In this document: positions 28,245 through 36,002 of the stretch, piece after piece | Layout of the letters: each line of letters starts with the position of its first letter | Position numbering within the stretch: position 1 is the stretch's first letter | Assembly: GCF_900167575.1 (NCBI RefSeq) | Contig: NZ_FUZP01000001.1 | Span: forward strand, 992,001-1,056,000 | From: Okibacterium fritillariae | GTDB lineage: Bacteria; Actinomycetota; Actinomycetes; Actinomycetales; Microbacteriaceae | Direction: 5' to 3' | Length of the DNA stretch: 64,000 nt | Program-made: the position numbers and the translations under genes | Notes under the pieces: model-generated | The model's database searches: none | Told to the model about the DNA's origin: nothing | What the model saw: the letters and a program-made list of their open reading frames with translations, nothing else

Positions 28245-29363
28245 CTAGGGGATGAGCTTTTCGGCGCGGTACTGGTCGAAGAGGGCCGTGAACGAGTCGA
28301 CCGTGCGGTGGTGGGTGGTGAAACCGGCGAGGCGGCTCTTCGACATGTCGGTGACGACCTCCATGGTGCGGCCGAGGTCGGCGTCGGTGTGCCACCAGGA
28401 GGCGAGGCGCGAGACATCCGCTTCGGCGAGGCCGTGGTCGCGCGCGATGGTCGTCCAGGTCGACTCGATGCCCGCCATCTGCTGCTCGAGGGGCTGCGGT
28501 TCGGTGCCCGGGCCCACCGGCACGACACCGAAGTAGTCGGCCAGTCGCTGCCACATCCAGCGCCACCGGAAGACGTCGCCGTTGACCACGTTGAAGGGCT
28601 CGTTGCGGCCGGCCTCGTGCGTCGACGCCCAGACCATCTGCTCGGCGAGCACGGTGGCGTCGGTCATGTCGGTGAGGCCGTTCCACTGGGTCTCGCTGCC
28701 CGGGAAGATGAAGGGGCGCTCGAGAACGCGGCAGATCGTGGCATAGACGGCGAGCGTCAGGCCCATGTTCATGGCGTTGCCGACGGCATGGCCGACGACG
28801 GTGTGCGAGCGGTGGGTCGACCAGGTGAATCCGCGTCGCGCAGCGGCGGCGAACACCTCGTCCTCCTGCGCATAGTAGAAGTTCTGCTCGGCCCGGCGCG
28901 GCTCCTCCTCACGGAACGGCGTCTCGGGGATCTCGCCCTGACCGTAGGCGTCGAACGACCCGAGGTAGTGCTTCAGGCCCGTCATGAGGGCGACATGCTC
29001 GAGGGGTGCGTGGTCGAGGGCTGCGAGCAGATCGCGCACCATCCCGCCATTGACGCGGATGTTCTCTTCCTCGGTGGCTTGACGCGACCACGCCGTGATG
29101 TACACGTGGCTAGGGTTTTCGGCGGCCAAGGTTCGTGCGAGGTCGTCGGCGTTCTGCAGGTCGACCGAGACCCAGCGCACGTTGTCGCGCGCGATGCCGG
29201 GGCGGCGGGAGAGGGCCAGCACGGTCCACCCGTTTGCGGCGAGCAGGTCGACGGTCGCCGAGCCGCTAATGCCGGTCGCGCCGACGACAAGCGCCGTGCG
29301 GCCGGTGCCGTCGAGGACGGCGGGGGAGGACAGGGACGGGGAGGTGGTCGCTGAAGAAGTCAT
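28245..29363 (-). CDS. SDR-type reductase of the PRISE-like group
   Basis: The 372-residue protein belongs to the extended short-chain dehydrogenases related to plant progesterone 5-beta-reductase and iridoid synthase (PRISE), which reduce enone carbon-carbon double bonds with NADPH. Signs are the N-terminal GATGISGSATVDLLAANGW nucleotide loop, VALMTGLKHYLGSFDAYG, NFYYAQED with the motif tyrosine, and STHRSHTVVGHAVGNAMN. The ATG at 29363 was chosen as the start nearest the domain. Bacterial members act on small enones in vitro; the natural substrate here is unknown. Confidence 0.88.
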   Translation of the reverse strand: MTSSATTSPSLSSPAVLDGTGRTALVVGATGISGSATVDLLAANGWTVLALSRRPGIARDNVRWVSVDLQNADDLARTLAAENPSHVYITAWSRQATEEENIRVNGGMVRDLLAALDHAPLEHVALMTGLKHYLGSFDAYGQGEIPETPFREEEPRRAEQNFYYAQEDEVFAAAARRGFTWSTHRSHTVVGHAVGNAMNMGLTLAVYATICRVLERPFIFPGSETQWNGLTDMTDATVLAEQMVWASTHEAGRNEPFNVVNGDVFRWRWMWQRLADYFGVVPVGPGTEPQPLEQQMAGIESTWTTIARDHGLAEADVSRLASWWHTDADLGRTMEVVTDMSKSRLAGFTTHHRTVDSFTALFDQYRAEKLIP

Positions 29364-29456
29364 CCCCAGGGGTAACCCGGTCGTCACGTGTCGAATTCCC
29401 GGGGATTGCCCGAGCACGGGCGCGAGGCCGCCATCCCGCTCACCTGAAGTGGGCCC

Positions 29457-29565
29457 GCACCAGAGCTATTTGCCGCCGGCGAGCACCTTCGAGATGCGCT
29501 GTGGCGAGACGCTCTGCGCCGTGCCGAGCTGCTGCGCGAACAGGCTGATGCGCAGCTCTTCGAGC
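29457..29565. repeat. Left copy of a 109-bp direct repeat (hrpA 3' end)
   Basis: This segment repeats 30739-30847 at an exact offset of 1282 bases with about six mismatches in 109 (about 94% identity). The repeat holds the last 33 codons of hrpA and nine bases beyond its stop. Most differences are silent. It marks the left border of the XRE/nucleotidyltransferase cassette. Confidence 0.93.
29466..29565 (-). pseudogene. Stranded 3' fragment of hrpA
   Basis: Read on the minus strand, this fragment encodes LRISLFAQQLGTAQSV followed by the last HrpA residues and a stop codon. It differs from the intact hrpA end by one amino acid (Pro for Leu) plus silent changes. It has no start codon and no upstream part of the gene, so it is not expressed as HrpA. 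It is best explained as the original gene end, displaced when the cassette inserted and supplied a new end. Confidence 0.88.
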
Positions 29566-29567
29566 CT

Positions 29568-30155
29568 TCACGGGTTCGGACGGATAAATATGTCCAACCA
29601 ATTTGAGATGACCTCAACCTTTTGAGGATGCAGGTCCGTCTGCGCGAGCCGATCCTTCAACAATCGGGGGTCAACGTACGAAACGTCGATCAGGCTCGAC
29701 ACGAAGGCGAGATCCTTTTCGCGGAAGGCGCTGAGTTTCGCGATGCAGAGGTCGTGTGGGTCTAGGCAGAGACCGGTGCGCTCTGAGATGCCTGTGGGGT
29801 GGCCACCTTCTGAGTCGCCCACGCCGACGCCTATGACGGGCACTCTCACCAAGCGTTCTTCCCACCCGGAGGGAAGGTCGGCAGTTTCGCGCCCCACGCC
29901 CTGGATGTAGAAGCCGTGGGCTTCATGAAACGGGGACCATTCTCCTGCCGCCCCGTCGAGCGTGTCTGCGACCAGACTCATTGAATCGTCCTTCAGGGGA
30001 ACGATATCGACCTCGGCCGAGAGAGTCGCTGCGACAGGGAGGTCGTTCTCCGAGTATGAACCCAGGATCGACTGGCTTCCAATGATGAGAACCTCGTCCT
30101 GCCGAATGATCTCGGTGGCGGCGCGGATTGCTTCTTCAAGATCGGCGCGCCTCAT
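29568..30155 (-). CDS. Nucleotidyltransferase-like protein (DUF6036 type), likely toxin or effector
   Basis: The 195-residue protein resembles small nucleotidyltransferase-fold proteins of the DUF6036/AbiEii kind. The segment EVLIIGSQSILGSY followed by SAEVDIVPL matches the G-S...D/E-x-D pattern of the family, with Glu in place of the first Asp. Later, LCLDPHDLCIAKLSAFREKDLAFV is the helix that follows the nucleotide site in such proteins. Some relatives are toxins that modify tRNA or block phage growth, but this member is untested. The start overlaps the stop of the XRE gene by four bases (ATGA), so the two are cotranslated. The stop lies three bases from the left 109-bp repeat. GC content in this part (98 of 180 bases at 29581-29760, 54%) is lower than in hrpA. 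Confidence 0.75.
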   Translation of the reverse strand: MRRADLEEAIRAATEIIRQDEVLIIGSQSILGSYSENDLPVAATLSAEVDIVPLKDDSMSLVADTLDGAAGEWSPFHEAHGFYIQGVGRETADLPSGWEERLVRVPVIGVGVGDSEGGHPTGISERTGLCLDPHDLCIAKLSAFREKDLAFVSSLIDVSYVDPRLLKDRLAQTDLHPQKVEVISNWLDIFIRPNP

Positions 30156-30691
30156 TCTGCTGTCGCTTTCGCTCGCCGGATGGCCTCGAGGCGCTCTTCC
30201 GTGGTGAGAGCGCCAGCAAAAGGCGAGTTCTGTCGCATGTCGCTGGCGTACTCCGAATCGTCGACGATGAGCTGAAGGATGCGTGGAACGTTACGTTCGT
30301 CGGAGACGAGCCCGCGCCAGTCGTCGAGCCAAGCGTGAGCGCGAGACCCGTGCACGACCGCTGACATCCGCTCGATGTTTGTCGGTGCGAGAGCAAGGAT
30401 GGGGCGCGGGTTGTCGATGAGTTTCTTCGCGAGTGTTCGGTGCAGCTCGCGCGATACCCGCTCTTCGCGCCGGGTGGCGCTCACCCTGCGCTCGGTCGAC
30501 GCCGGCGCGGCCTCGACTATCACGATCTGGTCGAGTGCTTGATGAGCGCGACGGAGTGTGGAGAGCATGATCGTGCCGCGATCTTCAGATGCTTCCATCT
30601 GTGAAATCGCCGCCCCCGTCACGCCGAGCCGCCGACCGAGCTCCCTCATGCCGACACCTTGGCGGATTCTGCTGTCGCGAATCGTAGACAT
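30152..30691 (-). CDS. XRE-family HTH protein, likely antitoxin/autorepressor
   Basis: The 179-residue protein starts with an XRE helix-turn-helix (about 8-60; MRELGRRLGVTGAAISQMEAS, here in part, then GTIMLSTLRRAHQALDQIVI). This part resembles the HTH of 'mobile mystery protein A', a family usually paired with a Fic protein on mobile elements. The C-terminal 110 residues have no clear family. It is the first gene of a two-gene cassette with the nucleotidyltransferase-like gene and overlaps it by four bases. The ATG has a GGGAGG ribosome site, and a TATAGT box lies about 24 bases upstream of the start. It probably represses its own promoter and neutralises its partner. Confidence 0.78.
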   Translation of the reverse strand: MSTIRDSRIRQGVGMRELGRRLGVTGAAISQMEASEDRGTIMLSTLRRAHQALDQIVIVEAAPASTERRVSATRREERVSRELHRTLAKKLIDNPRPILALAPTNIERMSAVVHGSRAHAWLDDWRGLVSDERNVPRILQLIVDDSEYASDMRQNSPFAGALTTEERLEAIRRAKATAE

Positions 30692-30738
30692 TCGACCTCC
30701 CGCTGTTTAGCTACGACTATACAGTTCGACAGGGAGTT

Positions 30739-30847
30739 GCACGAGAGCTATTTGCCGCCGGCGAGCACCTTAGAGATGCGCTGCAGCGAAACGCTCTGCG
30801 CCGTGCCGAGCTGCTGGGCGAACAGGCTGATGCGCAGCTCTTCGAGC
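30739..30847. repeat. Right copy of the 109-bp direct repeat (intact hrpA 3' end)
   Basis: This is the copy that completes the hrpA gene. The XRE promoter region lies between it and the XRE start at 30691. Together with the copy at 29457-29565 it brackets the cassette. Confidence 0.93.
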
Positions 30848-33800
30848 ATCCAGCGGGCGCGCGCCAGGTTGGGTGGGCTGTGCGGGGCCAGGGGGATGCG
30901 GCCGCCGGCCTCCGTGAAGCGTTGCGTGGCGGTTTGCACCTCGGTCATCCACACGCGGTCGCGGTTGGGGTTGTCGGGCAACCGGTCGACGCGGTAGGCG
31001 ATGCCCGCGAGGTAGCGCGGCAGGTGGCGCAGGTATTCGAGGCCCGTCGCCGACACGAAACCGGGGAACACGAGGCCGTTGCGTTGGTCGCGGGCATCGC
31101 TGAGCGCCGTGATGAGCGTCATGCTCGTGGCATCCTTGATCGCCTTGTCGACGTTGCGCGCGGCCGTGAGGATGCGGGCCACGAGGGCGACGATCTCGAA
31201 CATGAGGTCCATGACCGAGGCCGACACGCGGTCGCGCACGGCCTCGAACTCGGCGCGCAGGTGAACGGCGCCGTCGGGCTTCATGCGGAACAGCACATCG
31301 TCGACGGCGGCGGCGAGGCAGTCGTCGAAGAGCGCGGCCGTGGTCGTGTAGGGGCTCGTGGCGAGTGTCAGCTTCTCGGCGCTCGTGAGGTGCTGCTGCA
31401 CATAGGCCGCGGGGGAGGCGACCGAGAGCAGCAGTAGGCGGCGCACACCGGCGGGCAGCGCTTTGGCCTGTTCCTCGGGCGTGGCGAGGATGCGGATGGA
31501 TACGCTGTCGCCGTCGTCGACGAGCGCCGGGTAGCCGCGGATCACGTTTCCGCCCAGGTTGACGTCGACGAAGCGGGGCAGCTCATCGAGATCCCACTTC
31601 GTGAGGCCCGAGCGTTCGAGAGCGTTGGGCGTGGCCTCGGCGGCCTTGGCCACCGACGCGCGGCTGCGGTGCGCCAATTGCCGCTGCAGCTCGCGCAGAT
31701 CCTTGCCCGAGGCGATCCGCCGTCCGCGCTCGTCCACAACCTTGAAGGTGACCTTCAGGTGGTCGGGCACGCGCTCGAGGTCGAAGTCGCCCGCGCCGAC
31801 CTCCATGTAGGAGAGGCGTTTGATCGAGTCGGTGAGCCGCGCCGCGAGCGTGTCGGCGTCGGTCGCCACGGGCGTCGGCGGCGCCTCGGGCAGCTCGTTC
31901 ATGAGGCGCGTCGCCCAGTCGGCGGCCGGCACCACGTTCTTGCGGATGTGCTTGGGCAGTGACTTGATCATGGCCGTGACGAGGTCGTGGCGCAGGCCCG
32001 GCACCTGCCAGTCGAAACCGGCGGGGGAGAGGCGCGGCAGCAGTGCGATGGGAACGGTGACGGTGACGCCGTCGTCCTCGGTTCCGGGTTCGAAACGGTA
32101 GCTCAGCTTGAGCCGCTGGTCGCCCTGGCGCCACTCGGGCGGGAAGAGTGACTCGTCCACATCGGGGGCGTCGTCGGGCAGCAGGTCTTCGCGGCGCATG
32201 GTGAGCAGGTCGGGAGTGGTGCGCTTGGCCTGCCGCCACCATCCCTCGAAGCTGCGTGTGCTGAACACGTCGGCGGGGATGCGGGCGGCATAGAACTCGA
32301 AGACGGCCTCATCATCGAACAGGATGTCGCGGCGACGCGTGCGCTCCTCGAGCTGCGACAACTCTTTGCGCAGCTGGCGGTTCGCGCGGTCGAACTGTTG
32401 CGGCGATTCCCACTCGCCCTCGACAAGCGCGTGCCGGATGAACAGTTCGCGGGAGTGCTCGGGGTCGACGCGCGAGTACTGCATGCGCCGCCGCGGGATG
32501 ATGGGCACGCCATAGAGCGTGACCTTCTCGAATGCCACGACCGAGCCCTGCTTCTTCTCCCAATGCGGCTCGCCGTAGCTGTGCTTGCACAGGTCGCCCG
32601 CGATGGGTTCGGCCCAGGCCGGGTCGATGACGGCGTTGGTGCGCGCGAACAGGCGGCTGGTCTCGACGAGCTCGGCGCTCATCACGGCGGCGGGCTGCTT
32701 CTTCGCGAGAGCTGAGCCGGGGAACAGGGTGAAACGGGTGTGGCGGGCGCCGATGTACTCGCCCTTGCGCGCGGCACCGGATTTCTGGCCGGGCAAGGGT
32801 TTTGCCCCGCGACCCTTCACGGGCGCCGCGACGGTCTGGTCTTTCAGGCCGATATGCGACAGCAGGCCGGCGAGCAACGAGCGGTGGATGCCATCCGGGT
32901 TGACGGCCGGTTCGTGGATGTCGAGACCGATCGGCTTGGCCAACTGGCGCAGCTGCCGATACACGTCCTGCCACTCGCGCACACGCATGTAGTTGAGGAA
33001 CTCGGCCTTGCAGAGCCGCCGGAACGCGCTCGACGAGAGCTCGGCCTGCTGCTCCTCGAGGTAGTTCCAGAGGTTGAGCAAGCTGAGGAAGTCACTCGTC
33101 TTGTCGACGAACCGCGCGTGCTGCTCGTCGGCCTGCTGGCGCTTCTCGAGCGGGCGTTCGCGCGGGTCTTGAATCGTGAGCGCCGCGACGATCGCGATGA
33201 CCTCGCGCGACGTGTTGTGCTTCTTCGACTCAACGATCATGCGCGCGAAACGCGGGTCGATCGGCAGGCGGGCCAGGTCGCGGCCCACGCGCGTCAGGCG
33301 GTGCGCGCGCGTGCCGCTGGCGGACCCGGATCGGGTCTCGGCCGTCTTCTCTGTGGCGGCGGTGGCGGTGTCGTCGCTGCGTTCGGCGTCTGCGTCGCCA
33401 TCGGCTGTGCGGCCAGCGCCGCGTGCGGACGACCCCGCGCCGCGTCGTCGCGACCGGTCGTCCTCGCCGGGCTTCTGCAGCGCCCCGAGCTCGAGCAACA
33501 GGTCGACGCCATCCTTCACGCCGCGCGAGTCGGGCGGCTGCAGGAACGGGAACGCCTCGAGGTCGCCCAGGTTGAGCGACACCATCTGCAGAATCACGGC
33601 CGCCAGGTTGGTGCGCAGGATCTCGGGTTCGGTGAACTCGGGCCGCTTCTCGAAGTCCAGCTCGCTGTAGAGCCGGATGGCGATGCCGTCGCTCGTGCGC
33701 CCCGACCGCCCCGACCGCTGATTCGCCGACGCCTGCGAGATGGCCTCGATGGGCAGGCGCTGCACCTTCGACCGCACGCTGTAGCGCGAGATGCGCGCTG

Positions 33801-34797
33801 TGCCCGCGTCGATCACGTATTTGATGCCCGGAACCGTGATGCTCGTCTCGGCCACGTTGGTGGCGAGCACGACGCGGCGCCGCACACCGACGCGCTTCGA
33901 CGGCTGGAACACCTTCTGCTGGTCGGCCGTCGACAGGCGCCCATAGAGGGGCAGGATCTCGGTCGTGCCCGTGGCTCCCACGCGCGACCCGTTGTACTTC
34001 GCGTTGAGGGCGTCGGCGGCGTCGCGGATCTCGGCCTCACCCGACAGAAAGACGAGCACGTCTCCGGATGCTTCGAGCGAGAGTTCGTCGAGGGCGTCGG
34101 CGATGCCGTCGATGTAATTGCGGTCGTCGGTGGCGGAGGCATCCGCGGGGTCGAGTGTGCCGCCCTCACCGTCGGACGATGAGGAGTCGTCGGTTGCAGC
34201 ATCCGCGTCGGCGACCAGCGGGCGATAGCGGATCTCGACCGGGTAGGTGCGGCCCGACACCTCGACGATGGGGGCGCCGCCGAAATGCTTGGAGAAGGAC
34301 TCGGGGTCGATGGTGGCCGACGTGATGATGAGCTTGAGGTCGGGGCGCTGGGGCAGCAGCTGCTTGAGATAACCGAGCAGGAAGTCGATATTGAGGCTGC
34401 GTTCGTGGGCCTCGTCGATGATGATGGTGTCGTATTTCGACAGCGTGCGATCGCGGTGGATCTCGTTGAGCAGAATGCCGTCGGTCATGAGCTTGATGCG
34501 CGTGTTCTTCGACACCTTGTCGGTGAAGCGCACCTGATAGCCAACGAGTTCGCCGACCTCTTGGCCCATCTCGTCGGCGATGCGCTCGGCGATGGTGCGG
34601 GCGGCGAGACGGCGCGGCTGCGTGTGCGCGATGTTTTCGCGGCCCAGCTCGAGGCACATCTTGGGCAGCTGCGTGGTCTTTCCCGACCCCGTGGCACCCG
34701 CGATGATGATGACCTGGTTGTCGCGGATGGCGCGCTGGATGTCTTCGCGCATCTGGCTGACGGGCAGCTCGGGCGGGTACGTGATCGTGGAAGACAT
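30748..34797 (-). CDS. hrpA: ATP-dependent RNA helicase HrpA
   Basis: HrpA is a DEAH-box RNA helicase involved in mRNA processing and rescue of stalled ribosomes in Escherichia coli. The 1349-residue protein has Walker A GATGSGKT at 34-41, the DEAH box in IIIDEAHERS near 126-135, SATIDPESFS, the TNVAETSITVPGI motif and QRSGRSGR. The long C-terminal half carries the HrpA-specific domain. Residues near 445-500 form a low-complexity acidic insert. The 3' end lies in a 109-bp repeat duplicated 1282 bases away, because a cassette has inserted there; the reading frame itself is intact. Confidence 0.96.
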   Translation of the reverse strand: MSSTITYPPELPVSQMREDIQRAIRDNQVIIIAGATGSGKTTQLPKMCLELGRENIAHTQPRRLAARTIAERIADEMGQEVGELVGYQVRFTDKVSKNTRIKLMTDGILLNEIHRDRTLSKYDTIIIDEAHERSLNIDFLLGYLKQLLPQRPDLKLIITSATIDPESFSKHFGGAPIVEVSGRTYPVEIRYRPLVADADAATDDSSSSDGEGGTLDPADASATDDRNYIDGIADALDELSLEASGDVLVFLSGEAEIRDAADALNAKYNGSRVGATGTTEILPLYGRLSTADQQKVFQPSKRVGVRRRVVLATNVAETSITVPGIKYVIDAGTARISRYSVRSKVQRLPIEAISQASANQRSGRSGRTSDGIAIRLYSELDFEKRPEFTEPEILRTNLAAVILQMVSLNLGDLEAFPFLQPPDSRGVKDGVDLLLELGALQKPGEDDRSRRRGAGSSARGAGRTADGDADAERSDDTATAATEKTAETRSGSASGTRAHRLTRVGRDLARLPIDPRFARMIVESKKHNTSREVIAIVAALTIQDPRERPLEKRQQADEQHARFVDKTSDFLSLLNLWNYLEEQQAELSSSAFRRLCKAEFLNYMRVREWQDVYRQLRQLAKPIGLDIHEPAVNPDGIHRSLLAGLLSHIGLKDQTVAAPVKGRGAKPLPGQKSGAARKGEYIGARHTRFTLFPGSALAKKQPAAVMSAELVETSRLFARTNAVIDPAWAEPIAGDLCKHSYGEPHWEKKQGSVVAFEKVTLYGVPIIPRRRMQYSRVDPEHSRELFIRHALVEGEWESPQQFDRANRQLRKELSQLEERTRRRDILFDDEAVFEFYAARIPADVFSTRSFEGWWRQAKRTTPDLLTMRREDLLPDDAPDVDESLFPPEWRQGDQRLKLSYRFEPGTEDDGVTVTVPIALLPRLSPAGFDWQVPGLRHDLVTAMIKSLPKHIRKNVVPAADWATRLMNELPEAPPTPVATDADTLAARLTDSIKRLSYMEVGAGDFDLERVPDHLKVTFKVVDERGRRIASGKDLRELQRQLAHRSRASVAKAAEATPNALERSGLTKWDLDELPRFVDVNLGGNVIRGYPALVDDGDSVSIRILATPEEQAKALPAGVRRLLLLSVASPAAYVQQHLTSAEKLTLATSPYTTTAALFDDCLAAAVDDVLFRMKPDGAVHLRAEFEAVRDRVSASVMDLMFEIVALVARILTAARNVDKAIKDATSMTLITALSDARDQRNGLVFPGFVSATGLEYLRHLPRYLAGIAYRVDRLPDNPNRDRVWMTEVQTATQRFTEAGGRIPLAPHSPPNLARARWMLEELRISLFAQQLGTAQSVSLQRISKVLAGGK

Positions 34798-34866
34798 AGC
34801 CTTCCATTCTATGCGCTGGGCGGGGGAGTAGGCGGCCGGGCTGAAGAGCGACGGGAATCAAAGCTG

Positions 34867-34896
34867 TTGACTTAACAAAGTGGTTTGCGATACAAA
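34867..34896 (+). promoter_or_regulatory. Promoter of the membrane protein/regulator pair
   Basis: TTGACT at 34867-34872 and TACAAA at 34891-34896 are 18 bases apart. The ATG follows six bases later, so the mRNA is probably leaderless. ACAAAGT occurs at 34875-34881 and 34892-34898, 17 bases apart, and could be the binding half-sites of the regulator encoded downstream. Confidence 0.6.
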
Positions 34897-34902
34897 GTAG
34901 AC

Positions 34903-35592
34903 ATGACAAACCACACACCGGCCGCCTCCGCGGACGACGCGCCCGCCGACATCCGAGAAATGCTGCGCCTCAGCCAGCAGCAGAACGAGAAGATGACCCG
35001 CGTCTTCGACCGCCCGACCACCATCATCGTGCTCACGTGGGGAGTCGCCTGGTTCGTCGGCTTCCTCACCCTGTGGTCCGCCACCGAGGGCAACCCCTGG
35101 TTCCGCACGCCCATCGTGCCGGCTGGCATCGTCTTCACGGTGCTCATGGTCGCTGGCATCATCGTCTCGGCCGTCGTCGGGTCGCGCACGAGCCGCGGCA
35201 TGCGCGGCGCGGTCGCGTTCCAGGGCACGGTCTACGGCATCTCCTGGGCCATCGCGTGCATGGCCGTCCCCTTCTTCGGCGGTGCCCTGCTCGCCAACGG
35301 CATGTCGCCCGAGCTCGCGGCGCTCTTCTATCCGGCGGGCTATTCTCTCGTCGTGGGAATCCTCTATCTGGCCGGCGCGGCGCTCTGGAACGACAAGCCC
35401 ATGCTCGGCGTCGGCATCTGGATCATCATCGTCGGCATCGGTGCGCCCTTCTTCGGCGCCCCCACCAACTACCTCGTCATGGGTCTGCTGGGCGGCGGGG
35501 CGTTCCTCGTCTACGGCGTCTGGCTCGTGTTGCGCCAGCGCCGTCGTGTGGCCCGCTACAGCCGCACGGATGCTCGGGCGGCGGTCAACTGA
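34903..35592 (+). CDS. Membrane protein, function unknown, paired with a regulator
   Basis: The 229-residue product has a polar N-terminus (about 40 residues, with DIREMLRLSQQQNEKMTRVF) and about six hydrophobic segments, starting with TIIVLTWGVAWFVGFLTLW. I do not recognise a named family; similar genes often sit next to small winged-helix regulators in actinobacteria. The ATG at 34903 was chosen from the promoter spacing. The stop overlaps the start of the regulator gene by one base (TGATG), so the two are translated together. Confidence 0.82.
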   Translation: MTNHTPAASADDAPADIREMLRLSQQQNEKMTRVFDRPTTIIVLTWGVAWFVGFLTLWSATEGNPWFRTPIVPAGIVFTVLMVAGIIVSAVVGSRTSRGMRGAVAFQGTVYGISWAIACMAVPFFGGALLANGMSPELAALFYPAGYSLVVGILYLAGAALWNDKPMLGVGIWIIIVGIGAPFFGAPTNYLVMGLLGGGAFLVYGVWLVLRQRRRVARYSRTDARAAVN

Positions 35593-35888
35593 TGGACGAC
35601 CTCGATCCGGTCATCCACGCCCAGGCGCGCTTGCGCATCACGTCCACGCTCGCGGCCCTCGACGCCGACAGCAGTATGTCGTTCCCGCGCCTGCAGGAGT
35701 TGCTCGACATGACCGCCGGCAACCTCTCCACCCACCTGCGCAAGCTCGAAGACGCCCAGTATGTGACGGTCGAGAAGACCCACCACGGCCGCACGCCCGT
35801 GACCTACCTGGCGCTCAGCAAGACGGGCCGGCGCGCGTTCGAGGACTACATGGAGACGTTGCGAGCAATGCTCGGGCCGCACGCCTGA
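35592..35888 (+). CDS. Winged-helix transcriptional regulator (small MarR/ArsR-like)
   Basis: The 98-residue protein is a minimal winged helix: DPVIHAQARLRITSTLAAL, then FPRLQELLDMTAGNLSTHLRKLED as the recognition part, and the wing VEKTHHGRTPVTYLALSKTGR. This form (DUF-type 'winged helix DNA-binding') is usually fused to or paired with a membrane protein and represses its own operon. It follows the membrane protein with a one-base overlap. The signal it senses is unknown. Confidence 0.9.
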   Translation: MDDLDPVIHAQARLRITSTLAALDADSSMSFPRLQELLDMTAGNLSTHLRKLEDAQYVTVEKTHHGRTPVTYLALSKTGRRAFEDYMETLRAMLGPHA

Positions 35889-35955
35889 GCCAGTGCGGCC
35901 GCGGGTACGACAGAGGGCGCGACCGCCTGCGCGACCGAAAACCGCCGGAGACAGA

Positions 35956-35992
35956 CCGATGGCCCGACGCAGTGCATGCGCCGGGCCATCGG
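35956..35992. terminator. Hairpin between the regulator and the LPXTG gene
   Basis: Arms CCGATGGCCCG and CGGGCCATCGG (11 bp, perfect) with a 15-base loop lie between two convergent genes and can serve both. Confidence 0.75.
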
Positions 35993-36002
35993 GGTGTTCG
36001 TG

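Noticed and set aside
29361-29376. CCCC-A-GGGG sequence at the start of the PRISE-like gene as another copper operator
   Set aside because: It lacks the outer TA bases that the csoR and copB sites share, and short GC-rich dyads are expected by chance here.
29384-29617. Possible independent small gene on the minus strand left of the cassette
   Set aside because: The sequence is the stranded hrpA end read in another frame; the hrpA frame explains it fully.
30714-30728. Palindrome CGA-N9-TCG over the -10 box of the XRE gene as an autoregulatory operator
   Set aside because: Only three pairs match on each side, which is too weak to claim, although autoregulation itself is likely.
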